Assembly: GCF_034932105.1 (NCBI RefSeq)
Contig: NZ_JAYGIG010000010.1
Coordinates: forward strand, 1-64,000
Direction: 5' to 3'
DNA: 64,000 nucleotides
From: Leptothoe sp034932105
GTDB lineage: Bacteria; Cyanobacteriota; Cyanobacteriia; Phormidesmidales; Phormidesmidaceae
Each line of letters opens with the position of its first letter. The first letter of the stretch is position 1. This document shows positions 43,385 through 52,770 of this stretch, in pieces. Position numbers and translations under genes: made by a program. The notes below the pieces were generated by a model. It was given only the letters and a program-made list of their open reading frames with translations, was not told the origin of the DNA and did no database searches.

Positions 43385-43787
43385 AGGGGTGAAATCCTTT
43401 TTTTAAAACGGTGCCAGGGGGAAAAAAACTGCAGGGTAATCATCATGACTTTAGTTGGTCATGACGACTAAACCATAGCCATGACGACGACCCAAAGTGC
43501 AGTTATATGGGGAGTTCTCGTCCTCCGTTAGTTACTAATCCTAGAGATATGTGGGGATCGGCCTCGAAAATCTGTACGGAAACTCAATTAAACACAACAA
43601 AAGTAAATAGTCTTCTAATTAATCTCTGGAGGCCCCTCTATATATGAGTGCATCCTTGCTGTTTCAGGACTGGGTTGAAGTCTAATGAAATGAGTAAAAA
43701 TACTCAGTTAATTCGTGGACAAAAAATATTTCTAGAATACCTAGAGTTAAGATGGTGAATCTGAGAATGCGTAATTTTCTGTTACCT
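43385..43787. other. cpcL upstream region, no gene
   Basis: This 403-bp stretch lies between the starts of cpcL and the end of the nurA-like gene and should hold the cpcL promoter. TTTAGT..ACTAAA around GGTCATGAC (about 43450-43475) is a small inverted repeat that could bind a regulator. Nothing else is seen. Confidence 0.4.
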
Positions 43788-44966
43788 TTAGCGACGACGG
43801 AGCTTGCTCATCATTTTGCGAGACCATCGTAGCTGTAGGTCTTCGCTATGGGCCCAGTCTTGGAGAATGCGAAAGAAGATTTGGCGGTCGTTGGTTTGTA
43901 ACACAGCGGTTTGGTCAGCGGTTTCGATGGCGTAGGGGTAGCCGCCGCCGACGATGGTTTCGGCCCTGACCCAGTGCAGTACTTGATGGGTGATGCCAGC
44001 TTCGTGCATCCAGCGGGGCATTTCGATGCGGGCTGGGTAGCCCTGGTTGGTTTTTAGGTAGGTGAAGGTGATGCGGTCTGCTTGTTCTTTGTAGTCAGCC
44101 AGGATGCCGGTGCGATCGCACTGAAAGATCGGCGTACAATCTCCCCATGCCATAAATCGACTGAGCATCTGGGCGTCGTGTACCGCAGGCATGCCCTCTA
44201 TACCCACGTAGAGTTCCAACAGCGTGGTCAAATCATGGGCATAGCTGGTGTCCACATAGCCCACTAGGGGGACTCGGTGGTGTTCGCTGGCCCTGACTAA
44301 TTTCAATAGGGCTTTGACATAGGCTTTACGGGCCTCCTCTTCATAGGCATCGGCAAAGGTGGCCACTAAGGATCCGTCGAAAAATACGAGGCAATGGTCG
44401 GGATCCCTCACCTGCTCGATATAGCTCACCAGCCGTTCAGTTTCCATTTGAAAGCGGCGCAAGTTGACGATGCGCTCCGCTGGCGTGGCTGGGTCGTAGG
44501 CTTTTAAGTCGTGGGGGGTGAGGATATCTAATTCAATGTCTTTGGTGTAGTCGGCCTCTGAGGTGTGGGGATTTTCAAACCAGCCCACCTGGACTAGGGC
44601 AATGGGCAATGACAGGTCTTTACTGGAGAAAATCTGGGAACCGTCCACCGCAAATGTGGTAACGCCCTCCAGCTGTTCCTTCACCCACTGCAGGCTCTGT
44701 TCGCGGCTGCCCCACTGCAGGTTGCTGTGGTGAATGCCTGGTTGGTCCTGGGCATTGGCTGCCAAGGGGGTGGCCAAGGGACGGGCTCCCACATTTCCTG
44801 GGTGGGCGGTCAGCCAGTCCTGCAGTTCGTTGGCTGAGGCTTGGCACAGGGTTTTCCAGGCGGCTTGATAGGTATCTAACGCCGATAGGTTATTACTCTC
44901 AAACGTGCGAAAGTACTTGCGTTTGTTTTGTAAAATCGCCTGGATTTGAGAGGGTTTGATGGCCAT
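43788..44966 (-). CDS. NurA-domain nuclease-like protein
   Basis: The protein (392 residues from Met3 of the frame) contains a NurA domain: FAVDGSQIFSS with the first catalytic Asp, CLVFFDGSLVATF with the second acidic motif, and PLVGYVDTSYAHDL. Near the C-terminus come GYPARIEMPRWM and a His-bearing helix. In archaea NurA works with the HerA translocase in DNA-end processing. In cyanobacteria the gene often stands without an adjacent herA, as here. The Asp residues appear intact, so nuclease activity is plausible. Confidence 0.82.
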   Translation of the reverse strand: MAIKPSQIQAILQNKRKYFRTFESNNLSALDTYQAAWKTLCQASANELQDWLTAHPGNVGARPLATPLAANAQDQPGIHHSNLQWGSREQSLQWVKEQLEGVTTFAVDGSQIFSSKDLSLPIALVQVGWFENPHTSEADYTKDIELDILTPHDLKAYDPATPAERIVNLRRFQMETERLVSYIEQVRDPDHCLVFFDGSLVATFADAYEEEARKAYVKALLKLVRASEHHRVPLVGYVDTSYAHDLTTLLELYVGIEGMPAVHDAQMLSRFMAWGDCTPIFQCDRTGILADYKEQADRITFTYLKTNQGYPARIEMPRWMHEAGITHQVLHWVRAETIVGGGYPYAIETADQTAVLQTNDRQIFFRILQDWAHSEDLQLRWSRKMMSKLRRR

Positions 44967-45063
44967 GGGCAAAGTAGGGCATTTGTACTGCTATTGTGCC
45001 ATGGGTTTGGGGTTCCGGTGGGGCATTGCAGACAATGCCTCTATCGGGATTGTCTACGGGGAT

Positions 45064-45705
45064 TTAACGCCGTGATTGCAGTTTCCGATACACATCCTTG
45101 ATGTCCACATTGTGATGGGCCAAGGCCACTAGGGTGTGATACAGCAGGTCCGCCACTTCCCCAGCAATTTCGTCCGGGTTGTCGTCCTTGCAGGCCATCA
45201 CCACCTCGGCGGATTCTTCGCCGATTTTTTTGAGGATTTTATTGTCGCCCCCTGCGAACAGGCTGTTGGTGTAGGAGCCGGGTTGGGGATTGGCTTTGCG
45301 ATCGCAAATCACCCCATACACCTGGGATAACGTATCGGCTCTGGGCGGGGTAATTCCCCCCTCCACCTGGTGGAAGCAGCTGCGTTCCCCCGTATGGCAA
45401 GCGATTTCCCCCACCTGCTCAATGGTGAGCAGCAGGGCATCGCTGTCGCAGTCGTAGCGAATGGCCTTCAGCTTTTGCAAGTGGCCCGATGTGGCCCCCT
45501 TGTGCCAAAGCTCCTGGCGGGAGCGGCTCCAGTACCACACATCGCCAGTGGTCAAGGTTTTTTGCAGGGCTTCCTGGTTCATCCAGGCCATCATCAGCAC
45601 GGTGCCGTCTAGATAATCTTGTGCGATCGCAGGTACCAGACCCTGATCGTTGTAGCGAATTTTTTCAGTCGGAATAGCGCCGACAAAAGAAAGAGGGGTA
45701 CTCAT
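45064..45705 (-). CDS. hisIE: bifunctional phosphoribosyl-AMP cyclohydrolase / phosphoribosyl-ATP pyrophosphatase
   Basis: This fused enzyme carries out steps two and three of histidine synthesis. The HisI part (about 20-125) has VLMMAWMNQEALQKTL, YWSRSRQELWHKGATSGHLQ and the zinc-binding DCDSDALLL and CHTGERSCF. The HisE part (about 130-213) has LLYHTLVALAHHNVDIKDVY and KIGEESAEVVMACKDD with the Glu residues that bind magnesium. The length of 213 is normal. It is not linked to other his genes, as is usual in cyanobacteria. Confidence 0.96.
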   Translation of the reverse strand: MSTPLSFVGAIPTEKIRYNDQGLVPAIAQDYLDGTVLMMAWMNQEALQKTLTTGDVWYWSRSRQELWHKGATSGHLQKLKAIRYDCDSDALLLTIEQVGEIACHTGERSCFHQVEGGITPPRADTLSQVYGVICDRKANPQPGSYTNSLFAGGDNKILKKIGEESAEVVMACKDDNPDEIAGEVADLLYHTLVALAHHNVDIKDVYRKLQSRR

Positions 45706-46042
45706 GGTCCGGGTCAGTTCAGCTCAGTGCAGCTCTATTGTCCCAGTTTGCGGGCTTTTGCTGCTTTGCTACATTCCGTAACATATCTCAAGATCTTTCA
45801 ATCGATGTAAGCACAAACGCTAGGATTAAGAATACTGCAATCTTCGCTATCGCTCGTTTAATGCCATTCTGAGAGGTAAAGTGGCCTCCTGACAGAAATA
45901 ATTCCATAGAATTCCATCGGATGCATGGAGCAGGCATTCAACGAGCATCCCTGTCTAAAAGCAGGCTTTGCCCAAAGGCAGCCCTTTGGCGCAGTCATTT
46001 GATCCCATAGAATAAACGACTTTGACTTATAAGGAGAGCCCG
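45706..46042. other. hemL upstream region, no gene
   Basis: The 337 bp between the hisIE start and the hemL start contain no gene. They must hold two divergent promoters. AAGGAG at 46031-46036 serves hemL. No clear operator is visible. Confidence 0.4.
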
Positions 46043-47347
46043 TTGGTTACCACCACATCATCTTTAGAGACCACAAAATCAGAAGAGATTTTTGCGGCTG
46101 CCCAACACTTAATGCCCGGAGGTGTTAACTCTCCCGTGCGGGCGTTTAAGTCCGTTGGTGGCCAACCCATAGTCTTTGACCACGTCAAGGGCTCCCACAT
46201 TTGGGACGTTGACGGCAATGAGTACATTGACTACGTCGGCACTTGGGGACCCGCGATCTGCGGTCATGCCAATGACGAGGTCAATGCCGCCCTCACGGCA
46301 GCCCTGCAAAAGGGAACGAGCTTTGGTGCCCCCTGTTATTTAGAAAATGTCTTGGCTGAAATGGTCATCGCGGCTGTCCCCAGCATCGAGATGGTTCGCT
46401 TTGTGAATTCTGGTACCGAAGCTTGTATGGCAGTGCTCCGCCTCATGCGAGCCTTTACCGGCCGTGACAAAGTGATCAAGTTTGAGGGCTGCTACCACGG
46501 CCACGCCGATATGTTCCTGGTCAAGGCCGGGTCTGGGGTGGCCACCCTGGGTTTGCCCGACTCTCCGGGTGTTCCCAAGAGCACCACGGCCTCTACCCTA
46601 ACCGCTCCCTATAACGATCTCGAAGCGGTCAAAGCCCTGTTTGCCGAGTACCCTGGCGAAATCTGTGGCGTCATTCTAGAACCCATTGTGGGTAACTCTG
46701 GGTTTATTACGCCCGATGCCGGTTTCCTTGAGGGGCTACGGGAAATTACCCAAGATAACGACGCCCTACTTGTATTTGACGAAGTTATGACCGGTTTCCG
46801 CATTGCCTATGGCGGTGTGCAGGAAAAACTAGGCGTCACCCCGGACCTCACCACCCTTGGCAAAATTATTGGTGGCGGTTTGCCCGTGGGTGCCTATGGC
46901 GGTCGCCGCGAAATTATGGAAATGGTTGCGCCCGCCGGTCCCGTATACCAGGCCGGTACCCTGTCCGGAAATCCCCTAGCCATGACCGCAGGCATCAAGA
47001 CCCTGGAAATTTTGGGTCGCCCCGGTACCTATGAACAGCTAGCGGAAAAAACCAACAAGTTAATCACCGGCCTGCTGGACATTGCTCGGGAGCATGGTCA
47101 TGAGGTCTGTGGCGGCAACGTCAGCGCCATGTTTGGCCTGTTCTTCACCTCAGGTCCGGTGCATAATTATGACGATGCCAAGAAGTCTGACCTGCAGAAG
47201 TTCAGCCGCTTCCATCGGGGCATGTTAGAGCAAGGCGTATACCTGGCACCATCTCAGTTCGAGGCTGGATTTACCTCCCTAGCCCACACCGATGATGACA
47301 TTGCCAATACCCTAGCAGCGGCCCGTACTGTACTGGCCACCATTTAG
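46043..47347 (+). CDS. hemL: glutamate-1-semialdehyde 2,1-aminomutase
   Basis: HemL makes 5-aminolevulinate from glutamate-1-semialdehyde, the last step of the five-carbon route to heme, chlorophyll and bilins. The 434-residue protein has GGVNSPVRAFKSVGG, FVNSGTEACMAVLRLMRAFT, GCYHGHADMFLVKAGSG, FDEVMTGFRI and the PLP lysine in TTLGKIIGGGLPVGAYGGR. The start is TTG at 46043, six bases after AAGGAG; the frame to 46022 would place the ribosome site inside the gene. A hairpin follows at 47403. Confidence 0.97.
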   Translation: MVTTTSSLETTKSEEIFAAAQHLMPGGVNSPVRAFKSVGGQPIVFDHVKGSHIWDVDGNEYIDYVGTWGPAICGHANDEVNAALTAALQKGTSFGAPCYLENVLAEMVIAAVPSIEMVRFVNSGTEACMAVLRLMRAFTGRDKVIKFEGCYHGHADMFLVKAGSGVATLGLPDSPGVPKSTTASTLTAPYNDLEAVKALFAEYPGEICGVILEPIVGNSGFITPDAGFLEGLREITQDNDALLVFDEVMTGFRIAYGGVQEKLGVTPDLTTLGKIIGGGLPVGAYGGRREIMEMVAPAGPVYQAGTLSGNPLAMTAGIKTLEILGRPGTYEQLAEKTNKLITGLLDIAREHGHEVCGGNVSAMFGLFFTSGPVHNYDDAKKSDLQKFSRFHRGMLEQGVYLAPSQFEAGFTSLAHTDDDIANTLAAARTVLATI

Positions 47348-47402
47348 CCCTTAGGACCTGCCTGCCGTTGGTCCAGACTATTATTTTTATCAACGCAACC
47401 TA

Positions 47403-47430
47403 GGGTAATGGTTCATTTGGGCCATTACCC
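47403..47430 (+). terminator. hairpin after hemL
   Basis: GGGTAATGG pairs with CCATTACCC around a ten-base loop, about 55 bp after the hemL stop codon. The T tract is weak. Confidence 0.45.
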
Positions 47431-47521
47431 ATGTTTCATCGTCAGGTGAAATCCGTAGTTCCTCCTACGGCAAAATGACCATTCTGGACATGGACAAGGC
47501 TTAATTACCCTATTTCTCGCC

Positions 47522-48280
47522 ATGGACGATATTGATGCCCTGAAGGTTTTAGACACCGAAATAGGTTTAGACGCCCCCCTTGATCCCTTAGATGACATTT
47601 CATTGGAGGACGATACACCCAAGTACAACTCGGATCAGATGTTGCCGCTGCTGCAATCGGACAATCTGCAGCAGCGGATGTTTGCAGCCCGTGCATTTTA
47701 CAAAATTCAAGAGCCCCGAGCGATTCCTCAATTGATTCAGCTGCTGGCGGACGAAAGCCCATTGGTGCGGGTCAATGCAGCCTATGCCCTAGGGCGAAAT
47801 CCGAGCGAAACAGCGGTGGATGCTTTAATTGCTCAGCTGGCGAATGATTCCCATGGCTATGTGCGTAAAGCGGTGGTGTGGGCCTTGGGCAACTGCCAGA
47901 ATGAGAAAGCCGTGGCTCCGTTGGTCAACGCCATCGAAAACGATATGTCCGTGGTGCGACTGTGGGCCGCCAGTGCCCTGGGCCAAATGGGCAAAATTAG
48001 TTTCGAGGCGATTCTCCAAGCGATTCCGGCATTGGTCAAAACCATGCGCAATGACCTCATTGCCATTGTGCGTAGCAACTGTGCCTGGTCCATTGGTGAG
48101 CTGTGCAAAGATTTACCCTACAACGTGGTATACGCCACCGCCATTGACGCGTTGATTGAAACCTTTGCTGACGATGAGGATTTGGGAGTGCGGGATGATG
48201 CCCGGGCGGCCATTCTTAACCTGGGTGATCCTCGGGGCTTACAGGTGATTGAAGAAATCGAGCAAGAAGATTTTTACTAG
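47522..48280 (+). CDS. HEAT-repeat protein
   Basis: The 252-residue protein has an acidic N-terminal 30 residues and five to six HEAT units, visible as repeated RxxAAxALGxx patterns: QQRMFAARAFYKIQEPRAIP, PLVRVNAAYALGRNPSETAV, GYVRKAVVWALGNCQNEKAV, SVVRLWAASALGQMGKISFE and GVRDDARAAILNLGDPRGL. The repeats look like those of the phycobilin lyase CpcE/F and NblB group, so a role in pigment-protein assembly or turnover is possible but unproven. It is cytoplasmic, and follows hemL by 174 bp. Confidence 0.85.
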   Translation: MDDIDALKVLDTEIGLDAPLDPLDDISLEDDTPKYNSDQMLPLLQSDNLQQRMFAARAFYKIQEPRAIPQLIQLLADESPLVRVNAAYALGRNPSETAVDALIAQLANDSHGYVRKAVVWALGNCQNEKAVAPLVNAIENDMSVVRLWAASALGQMGKISFEAILQAIPALVKTMRNDLIAIVRSNCAWSIGELCKDLPYNVVYATAIDALIETFADDEDLGVRDDARAAILNLGDPRGLQVIEEIEQEDFY

Positions 48281-48413
48281 CAGGAAAACTACGGGTTTTA
48301 ACTGGGGCGTGGTGTGAAGGCTGGGATCTCCGGTTTCATACAACTTTGCGACAATTGATCACCGTGTGAGATGATTTGGGCTGTCGCTGCAGATTTACCT
48401 AAGTTTTACGCCC

Positions 48414-50210
48414 ATGCTGCTCATTGATTGGCTGATTGTGTTGGCCTACCTCATCGTGACGATGGTGATCGGTGTGTACCTATCGAACAAGGCCTCAGGA
48501 AGTATAGAGGACTTCTTCGTATCAGGGCGCTCATTGCCCTGGTGGCTAGCTGGCACCAGCATGGCGGCCACCACCTTTTCCATTGATACACCTCTGTATG
48601 TGGCTGGCTTGGTAGGTTCCCGTGGCATTGCCGGCAATTGGGAATGGTGGAGCTTTGGCATTGCCCATGTGGTAATGATCTATATCTTTGCGAGGTTGTG
48701 GCGACGGTCCGAAGTGGTCACCGACGCCGAACTCACCGAAATTCGCTACGGCGGTAAAACGGCTGCCGTGCTGCGCGGGGTAAAAGCATTTCTCTTTGCC
48801 GTACCGATTAACTGCATCGGCATTGGCTATGCCATGCTGGCCATGGTCAAAGTAGTCGATGCCCTAGAACTTTGGCAGAGTGTGGGGGTGGAACCCAATG
48901 ACAGCCTCAAGCTATGGAGCGTGATCGTCGTCAGTATTTTGGTGCTTCTCTATGCGGGGTTTTCAGGTCTTTGGGGGGTGGTGACCACGGACTTTTTCCA
49001 GTTTTTCCTAGCCCTGTTTGGAGCCATTGTGGTGGCGGTGGCCGCCGTGACCTCCATGGGGGGTATGCAAAACTTGATTGATCAGGCCCAGGCCAACAGC
49101 GAGTTCGACATTATGTCGGTGTTGCCCCTCACCTTTGATGGCGGTATTGGTTGGAGTGCGGTGGCGGGGATTCCCGCCAGTACCTTTATGGCCTATGTTT
49201 TCTTGCAGTGGTGGTCCTTTCGCCGCAGTGACGGCGGTGGCGAGTTTATCCAACGGTTGGTGGCGTCTAAAAACGAAAGCGAAGCTGAGAAAGCCGCCTG
49301 GTTTTTCAACATTTTGAACTATGTGATTCGGACCTGGCCTTGGATCATTGTGGCCCTGGCTGCGGTGGCGATTTATCCCGATTTGGCCGATCGCGAGCTG
49401 GGTTACCCCAAGCTGATGCTGGACTTTTTACCCCCTGTTTTGCTGGGGCTAGTGGTGGCGTCGCTGATTGCTGCTTTTATGAGTACGGTGTCCACCCTGA
49501 TCAACTGGGGGGCTTCGTACCTGACCAATGATCTCTATGGCCGGTTTATTCGCCCAGGGGCTACCCAGGCTGAATTAGTTAGCGTTGGTCGCCTTACATC
49601 GGTGATTGTGACGTTCTTCGGTGCCGCGGCGGCCTTTGTGGCTTCTGATGTGGCCACGGTTTTCCGCTTGGTGATTGCCATTGGCACCGGGCCTGGACTC
49701 GTGCTCATATTGCGCTGGTTCTGGTGGCGGATTAATGCGGCTGCCGAGCTGAGTGCCATGGTGACAGGCTTTGTGATTGGTCTGCTCACCAGTGTCCTAG
49801 AGGTGGTGCAGATTGCTGATTTTGGGCTGCGGCTTTTGGTCACAGCGGGCATTACCACCGTAGTTTGGGTGACGGTCATGCTCTTGACGCCAGCGGAATC
49901 TGACGAAACCCTGGATAACTTTTACCGGCGTGTGCGGCCCGGTGGTCCAGGCTGGAAACACCAGCGCCAGCGCACCGGGATGAGACCATTACAAAATTTG
50001 GGTCTGGAGCTGCAACGGGTGATGGCGGCGCTGCTGCTACTGTTCGGTGCCATGTTTGCCGTGGGTGGCTTTTTGCTACTGCAATCCCTGCTGGGCTGGT
50101 GCTCGTTGATTGTTGCTGTCGGTGGTTGGTGGTGGTTACGCCAACTCAATCACCAGCCCATATCTCCCGTGCCGCGTCCTGGCCTCGATGACGATGATCT
50201 GGGGATGTAA
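48414..50210 (+). CDS. sodium:solute symporter family transporter
   Basis: The 598-residue protein has about 13 to 15 membrane helices and starts LLIDWLIVLAYLIVTMVIGV. The family signature includes EDFFVSGRSLPWWLAGTSMA with ATTFSIDTP, WWSFGIAHVVMIYIFARLWR, ELTEIRYGGKTAAVLRGVKA, and the sodium-site region FMSTVSTLINWGASYLTNDL. The substrate cannot be read from the sequence; sugars, organic acids, choline-like solutes and amino acids are all used by relatives. The C-terminal 100 residues add two helices and a Pro/Asp-rich tail. Confidence 0.9.
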   Translation: MLLIDWLIVLAYLIVTMVIGVYLSNKASGSIEDFFVSGRSLPWWLAGTSMAATTFSIDTPLYVAGLVGSRGIAGNWEWWSFGIAHVVMIYIFARLWRRSEVVTDAELTEIRYGGKTAAVLRGVKAFLFAVPINCIGIGYAMLAMVKVVDALELWQSVGVEPNDSLKLWSVIVVSILVLLYAGFSGLWGVVTTDFFQFFLALFGAIVVAVAAVTSMGGMQNLIDQAQANSEFDIMSVLPLTFDGGIGWSAVAGIPASTFMAYVFLQWWSFRRSDGGGEFIQRLVASKNESEAEKAAWFFNILNYVIRTWPWIIVALAAVAIYPDLADRELGYPKLMLDFLPPVLLGLVVASLIAAFMSTVSTLINWGASYLTNDLYGRFIRPGATQAELVSVGRLTSVIVTFFGAAAAFVASDVATVFRLVIAIGTGPGLVLILRWFWWRINAAAELSAMVTGFVIGLLTSVLEVVQIADFGLRLLVTAGITTVVWVTVMLLTPAESDETLDNFYRRVRPGGPGWKHQRQRTGMRPLQNLGLELQRVMAALLLLFGAMFAVGGFLLLQSLLGWCSLIVAVGGWWWLRQLNHQPISPVPRPGLDDDDLGM

Positions 50211-50331
50211 CCTAGGGACTGTTGGTTTAGCCCGCAGTCCTAAGAAAGACAGAAGAGGCGTTACGATACCTAATGGGAGTGGTCAACCCTAGGGTGCAAC
50301 TCCCATCCATTCTTAATTTCAGACTTTCACC

Positions 50332-50514
50332 ATGTCCATTATTCGCTCCTATGTAATTCCGTTTTTGATTTTGTTGACGTTTCTAGTGGCGATGCTAGCG
50401 GTGAGTGCCCGGATCTGGTTGCCCAGTGACATGCTGGCCCCAGCCCCCATTGCTGGTGATGAGCTGGCTTTGCTTTCTAAGGCATTGGTATTCCATGGAT
50501 TTGGTGGCGGCTAG
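50332..50514 (+). CDS. small single-helix membrane protein
   Basis: The 60-residue product starts MSIIRSYVIPFLILLTFLVA and is one hydrophobic helix followed by a short polar tail (LPSDMLAPAPIAGDELALLS). I recall similar short proteins in cyanobacteria, but they have no known role. It overlaps the following acetyltransferase gene by 20 bp, which suggests translational coupling and supports that it is real. Confidence 0.55.
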   Translation: MSIIRSYVIPFLILLTFLVAMLAVSARIWLPSDMLAPAPIAGDELALLSKALVFHGFGGG

Positions 50515-50998
50515 TTGGCCACCGGGCTATCGATTGGTGGAGGGCTCTACTGCCGATCGCTCGCGGTTAGTCACCACGATGGAACGGGCCTATGAAGAGT
50601 TAGGCGCTGCCCAGTTTAGTCATATAGCCCCAACGGTGGATCAGTATTTTGCGGGTCTATCTTTTCTGTGGTGGCTTGACAAAGATAGGGCAATAACGGG
50701 ACCCCGTGTAGGTTTCACGGCTGAGCCAGCGGCTTCCCTGGGTTGCCTGTGGTTGGGTCAGTCTGTGAACCAGCTCACGGGGGTGCTGCAGGCCTATGTT
50801 TATTTGGTGTATGTCGCTCCAGAGCATCGTGGTCAAGGGTTGGGACGTGCCCTCATGACCCACGCCAGGAAATTTGCCCATGACCAGGGCTATGGCCAAA
50901 TTTCCTTGCAGGTATTTACTCACAACGAGATCGCATTGAATCTGTATGCCAGCTTGGGGTATGAACCTAAGGCCACTTGGATGACGTTGGATCTATGA
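50495..50998 (+). CDS. GNAT-family N-acetyltransferase
   Basis: About 167 residues from Met at 50495. The acetyl-CoA signature is VYLVYVAPEHRGQGLGRALM (V-x-x-x-x-R-G-x-G-x-G/A), followed by SLQVFTHNEIALNLYASLGY. The first part differs between GNAT enzymes and sets the substrate, which cannot be predicted. The frame is open further upstream to 50405, but Met31 is chosen because the upstream part is an out-of-frame reading of the small membrane protein gene. Confidence 0.88.
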   Translation: MDLVAASWPPGYRLVEGSTADRSRLVTTMERAYEELGAAQFSHIAPTVDQYFAGLSFLWWLDKDRAITGPRVGFTAEPAASLGCLWLGQSVNQLTGVLQAYVYLVYVAPEHRGQGLGRALMTHARKFAHDQGYGQISLQVFTHNEIALNLYASLGYEPKATWMTLDL

Positions 50999-51038
50999 GT
51001 CTGGGGATCTCTGGCTCTGTCAGTGCCTGGGGCTAGAG

Positions 51039-51530
51039 CTAACGATAGTTTTCAAATTGCAAGGCAACTGGCCAATCTTCTTCTTTGAGCAGCTGAATGG
51101 CGCTTTGCAGATCATCTTTGGACTTAGCCGAAATGCGGACGGCATCCCCTTGAATGGAGGCCTGAACTTTTTTGAGGTTGTCGCGGATCAGCTTGGAGAT
51201 TTTTTTGGCGGTCTCTGAGTCGAGGCCTTTTTTTAAGGCAATCTCTTGACGGATGCGGTTGCCGCTGGCTGCGTCAATGGCTCCATAGTCAAAGATTTTC
51301 AGGGACAAGTTACGCTTGGCCGCTTTGGTTTGGATCAGGACATGGATCGCTTCCAAGGTCATCTCGCTAGCGGTTTCAATGGAAATGCTGTCTTCACCCA
51401 GATCTAGGATGGTTTTGGTGTCTTTGAGGTCATAGCGGCTTTTGAGCTCGCGGCGGACCTGGTCAAGGGCGTTAACTAGCTCTTGACGGTCAAATTCACT
51501 GACTACATCAAAGGAATAGGAAGATGCCAT
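51039..51530 (-). CDS. yajQ: YajQ family nucleotide-binding protein
   Basis: The 163-residue protein starts MASSYSFDVVSEFDRQELVN and has SRYDLKDTKTILDLGED, LSLKIFDYGAIDAASGNRIR and VRISAKSKDDLQSAIQLLKE. This is a full match to YajQ, which has two ferredoxin-like domains and binds nucleotides; some members bind cyclic di-GMP. The frame to 51590 adds a His/Pro-rich stretch that homologues lack. No partner gene is adjacent. Confidence 0.95.
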   Translation of the reverse strand: MASSYSFDVVSEFDRQELVNALDQVRRELKSRYDLKDTKTILDLGEDSISIETASEMTLEAIHVLIQTKAAKRNLSLKIFDYGAIDAASGNRIRQEIALKKGLDSETAKKISKLIRDNLKKVQASIQGDAVRISAKSKDDLQSAIQLLKEEDWPVALQFENYR

Positions 51531-51679
51531 GGTGGATATGGGGGTTGGGTGGTGATGAGCAGGGTCGGGCAATCGAGGGGAAGTCATCACTCCATCAAAA
51601 ATGCCTGGGTTGTAATGCCTTGGTATCCCCCTAGGGGCATCAACCGTGAGCCCCTATTTAGCTGGGCTATTGTACCCAG

Positions 51680-52117
51680 CTACTGTAGCCAAAGGGTTTT
51701 GCAGCTCATGAAATATAGGCTGAAAATGCTGAGGCTGCCGATGCCAAACATGAGCGATCGCAACGGGGCCACATTGACAATATAAAACACCGAAAACAGC
51801 AGGCGGGCAACCAGATAAGCCAACACCGCTAGCACCATGTTAGTCCCGTCTTGCCCAGTTATATAAGCCATTACTGCCGCTGGAGCGTACAGTATGAACG
51901 ACTCAAATGCGTTTTGGTGGGCCCAGTTAGCCCGCTTTGCATAGTCGGGTAGCTGATCGGCATAAAACCGAGGTCGAGAAAACACCTCCAGGGGATTGTC
52001 CATGGTCTGGGCTAGCTTAACCCGTTCTGCCGCTACCACCAAGTAGGGGACGTAAATCAGAAATGCCGCTACTGGCAAGCTATACAAAAGGCAGCTGGGA
52101 AAGGATAAAACGCTCAC
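51680..52117 (-). CDS. MAPEG family membrane protein
   Basis: The 145-residue protein has four membrane helices. It contains the MAPEG pattern: AFLIYVPYLVVAAERVKLA, the loop FSRPRFYADQLPDYAKRANW with AHQNAFESFILYAPAAV, and VARLLFSVFYIVNVAPLRSL. Eukaryotic members are glutathione- or eicosanoid-related. Bacterial members are mostly uncharacterised, possibly peroxide- or glutathione-linked. It is in the same direction as yajQ and the SLOG-like gene but with gaps of 50-150 bp. Confidence 0.9.
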   Translation of the reverse strand: MSVLSFPSCLLYSLPVAAFLIYVPYLVVAAERVKLAQTMDNPLEVFSRPRFYADQLPDYAKRANWAHQNAFESFILYAPAAVMAYITGQDGTNMVLAVLAYLVARLLFSVFYIVNVAPLRSLMFGIGSLSIFSLYFMSCKTLWLQ

Positions 52118-52165
52118 AAAATAAATCGTACTAAAACAACTTAATCAACGGGACAGCCCCATCAA

Positions 52166-52681
52166 TCAATCAAAATAAAACAATGTCACTACCTTGCGCT
52201 GTTCCTCTGCATCTTTGCAGGTCTTGAGCAGCGTATGGCTGTCATGGAAGGCAAAACATATCAGCTGCTGACAGCGAGAAATAATTTCCTGGTTACAGAG
52301 GGCACTGGCCTCGGCCAGCTCCAGCCGATCATGGGCGGCATTTTCCACCAGATGCATGACTAAATCTAGCTGCTCACGGGATTCACGGGGCTGCCGAGCC
52401 AAGCTTTGGGGCAAAATGACCGTTAGTAAGTTCGGGTCTGCTTTCATCGCTCCGCGAATGGCAGCGGAGTTGGTTCCTGTGGCCCCCGATGTCAGCAAGC
52501 GATTGCCCCCCAGTACCAGTGCATAGCTCATCAGCTCAATTAGCCGCAGGTGAGTAATGGGCACATGGCGGGACCCCAAGATAGCAATTCGCTTAGAGCC
52601 TGACTGCTGAATAGTCGCCAGCTCTTGCAAAAAATCATCTACCTTAAGTGATTCGGTGGGAGTATTAAGGGACTGACTCAA
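52166..52681 (-). CDS. DprA/SLOG-like Rossmann-fold protein
   Basis: The 171-residue protein has the nucleotide-binding core SKRIAILGSRHVPITHLRLI, LGGNRLLTSGATGTNSAAIR and LLTVILPQSLARQPRESREQ, as in DprA and the wider SLOG superfamily. Such proteins in cyanobacteria are often named DNA recombination-mediator protein A, but the DprA-specific C-terminal winged helix is absent. It could bind a nucleotide-derived ligand or single-stranded DNA. It ends 49 bp before the MAPEG gene. Confidence 0.75.
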   Translation of the reverse strand: MSQSLNTPTESLKVDDFLQELATIQQSGSKRIAILGSRHVPITHLRLIELMSYALVLGGNRLLTSGATGTNSAAIRGAMKADPNLLTVILPQSLARQPRESREQLDLVMHLVENAAHDRLELAEASALCNQEIISRCQQLICFAFHDSHTLLKTCKDAEEQRKVVTLFYFD

Positions 52682-52770
52682 GGGTTTATAGAGTTTTAGT
52701 GAAGGGACTGGCCAATTCTACCAAACCCTTGGCCCTAAGCTTGTTATCCTTGCTGCAGCTAATGTCTTTC

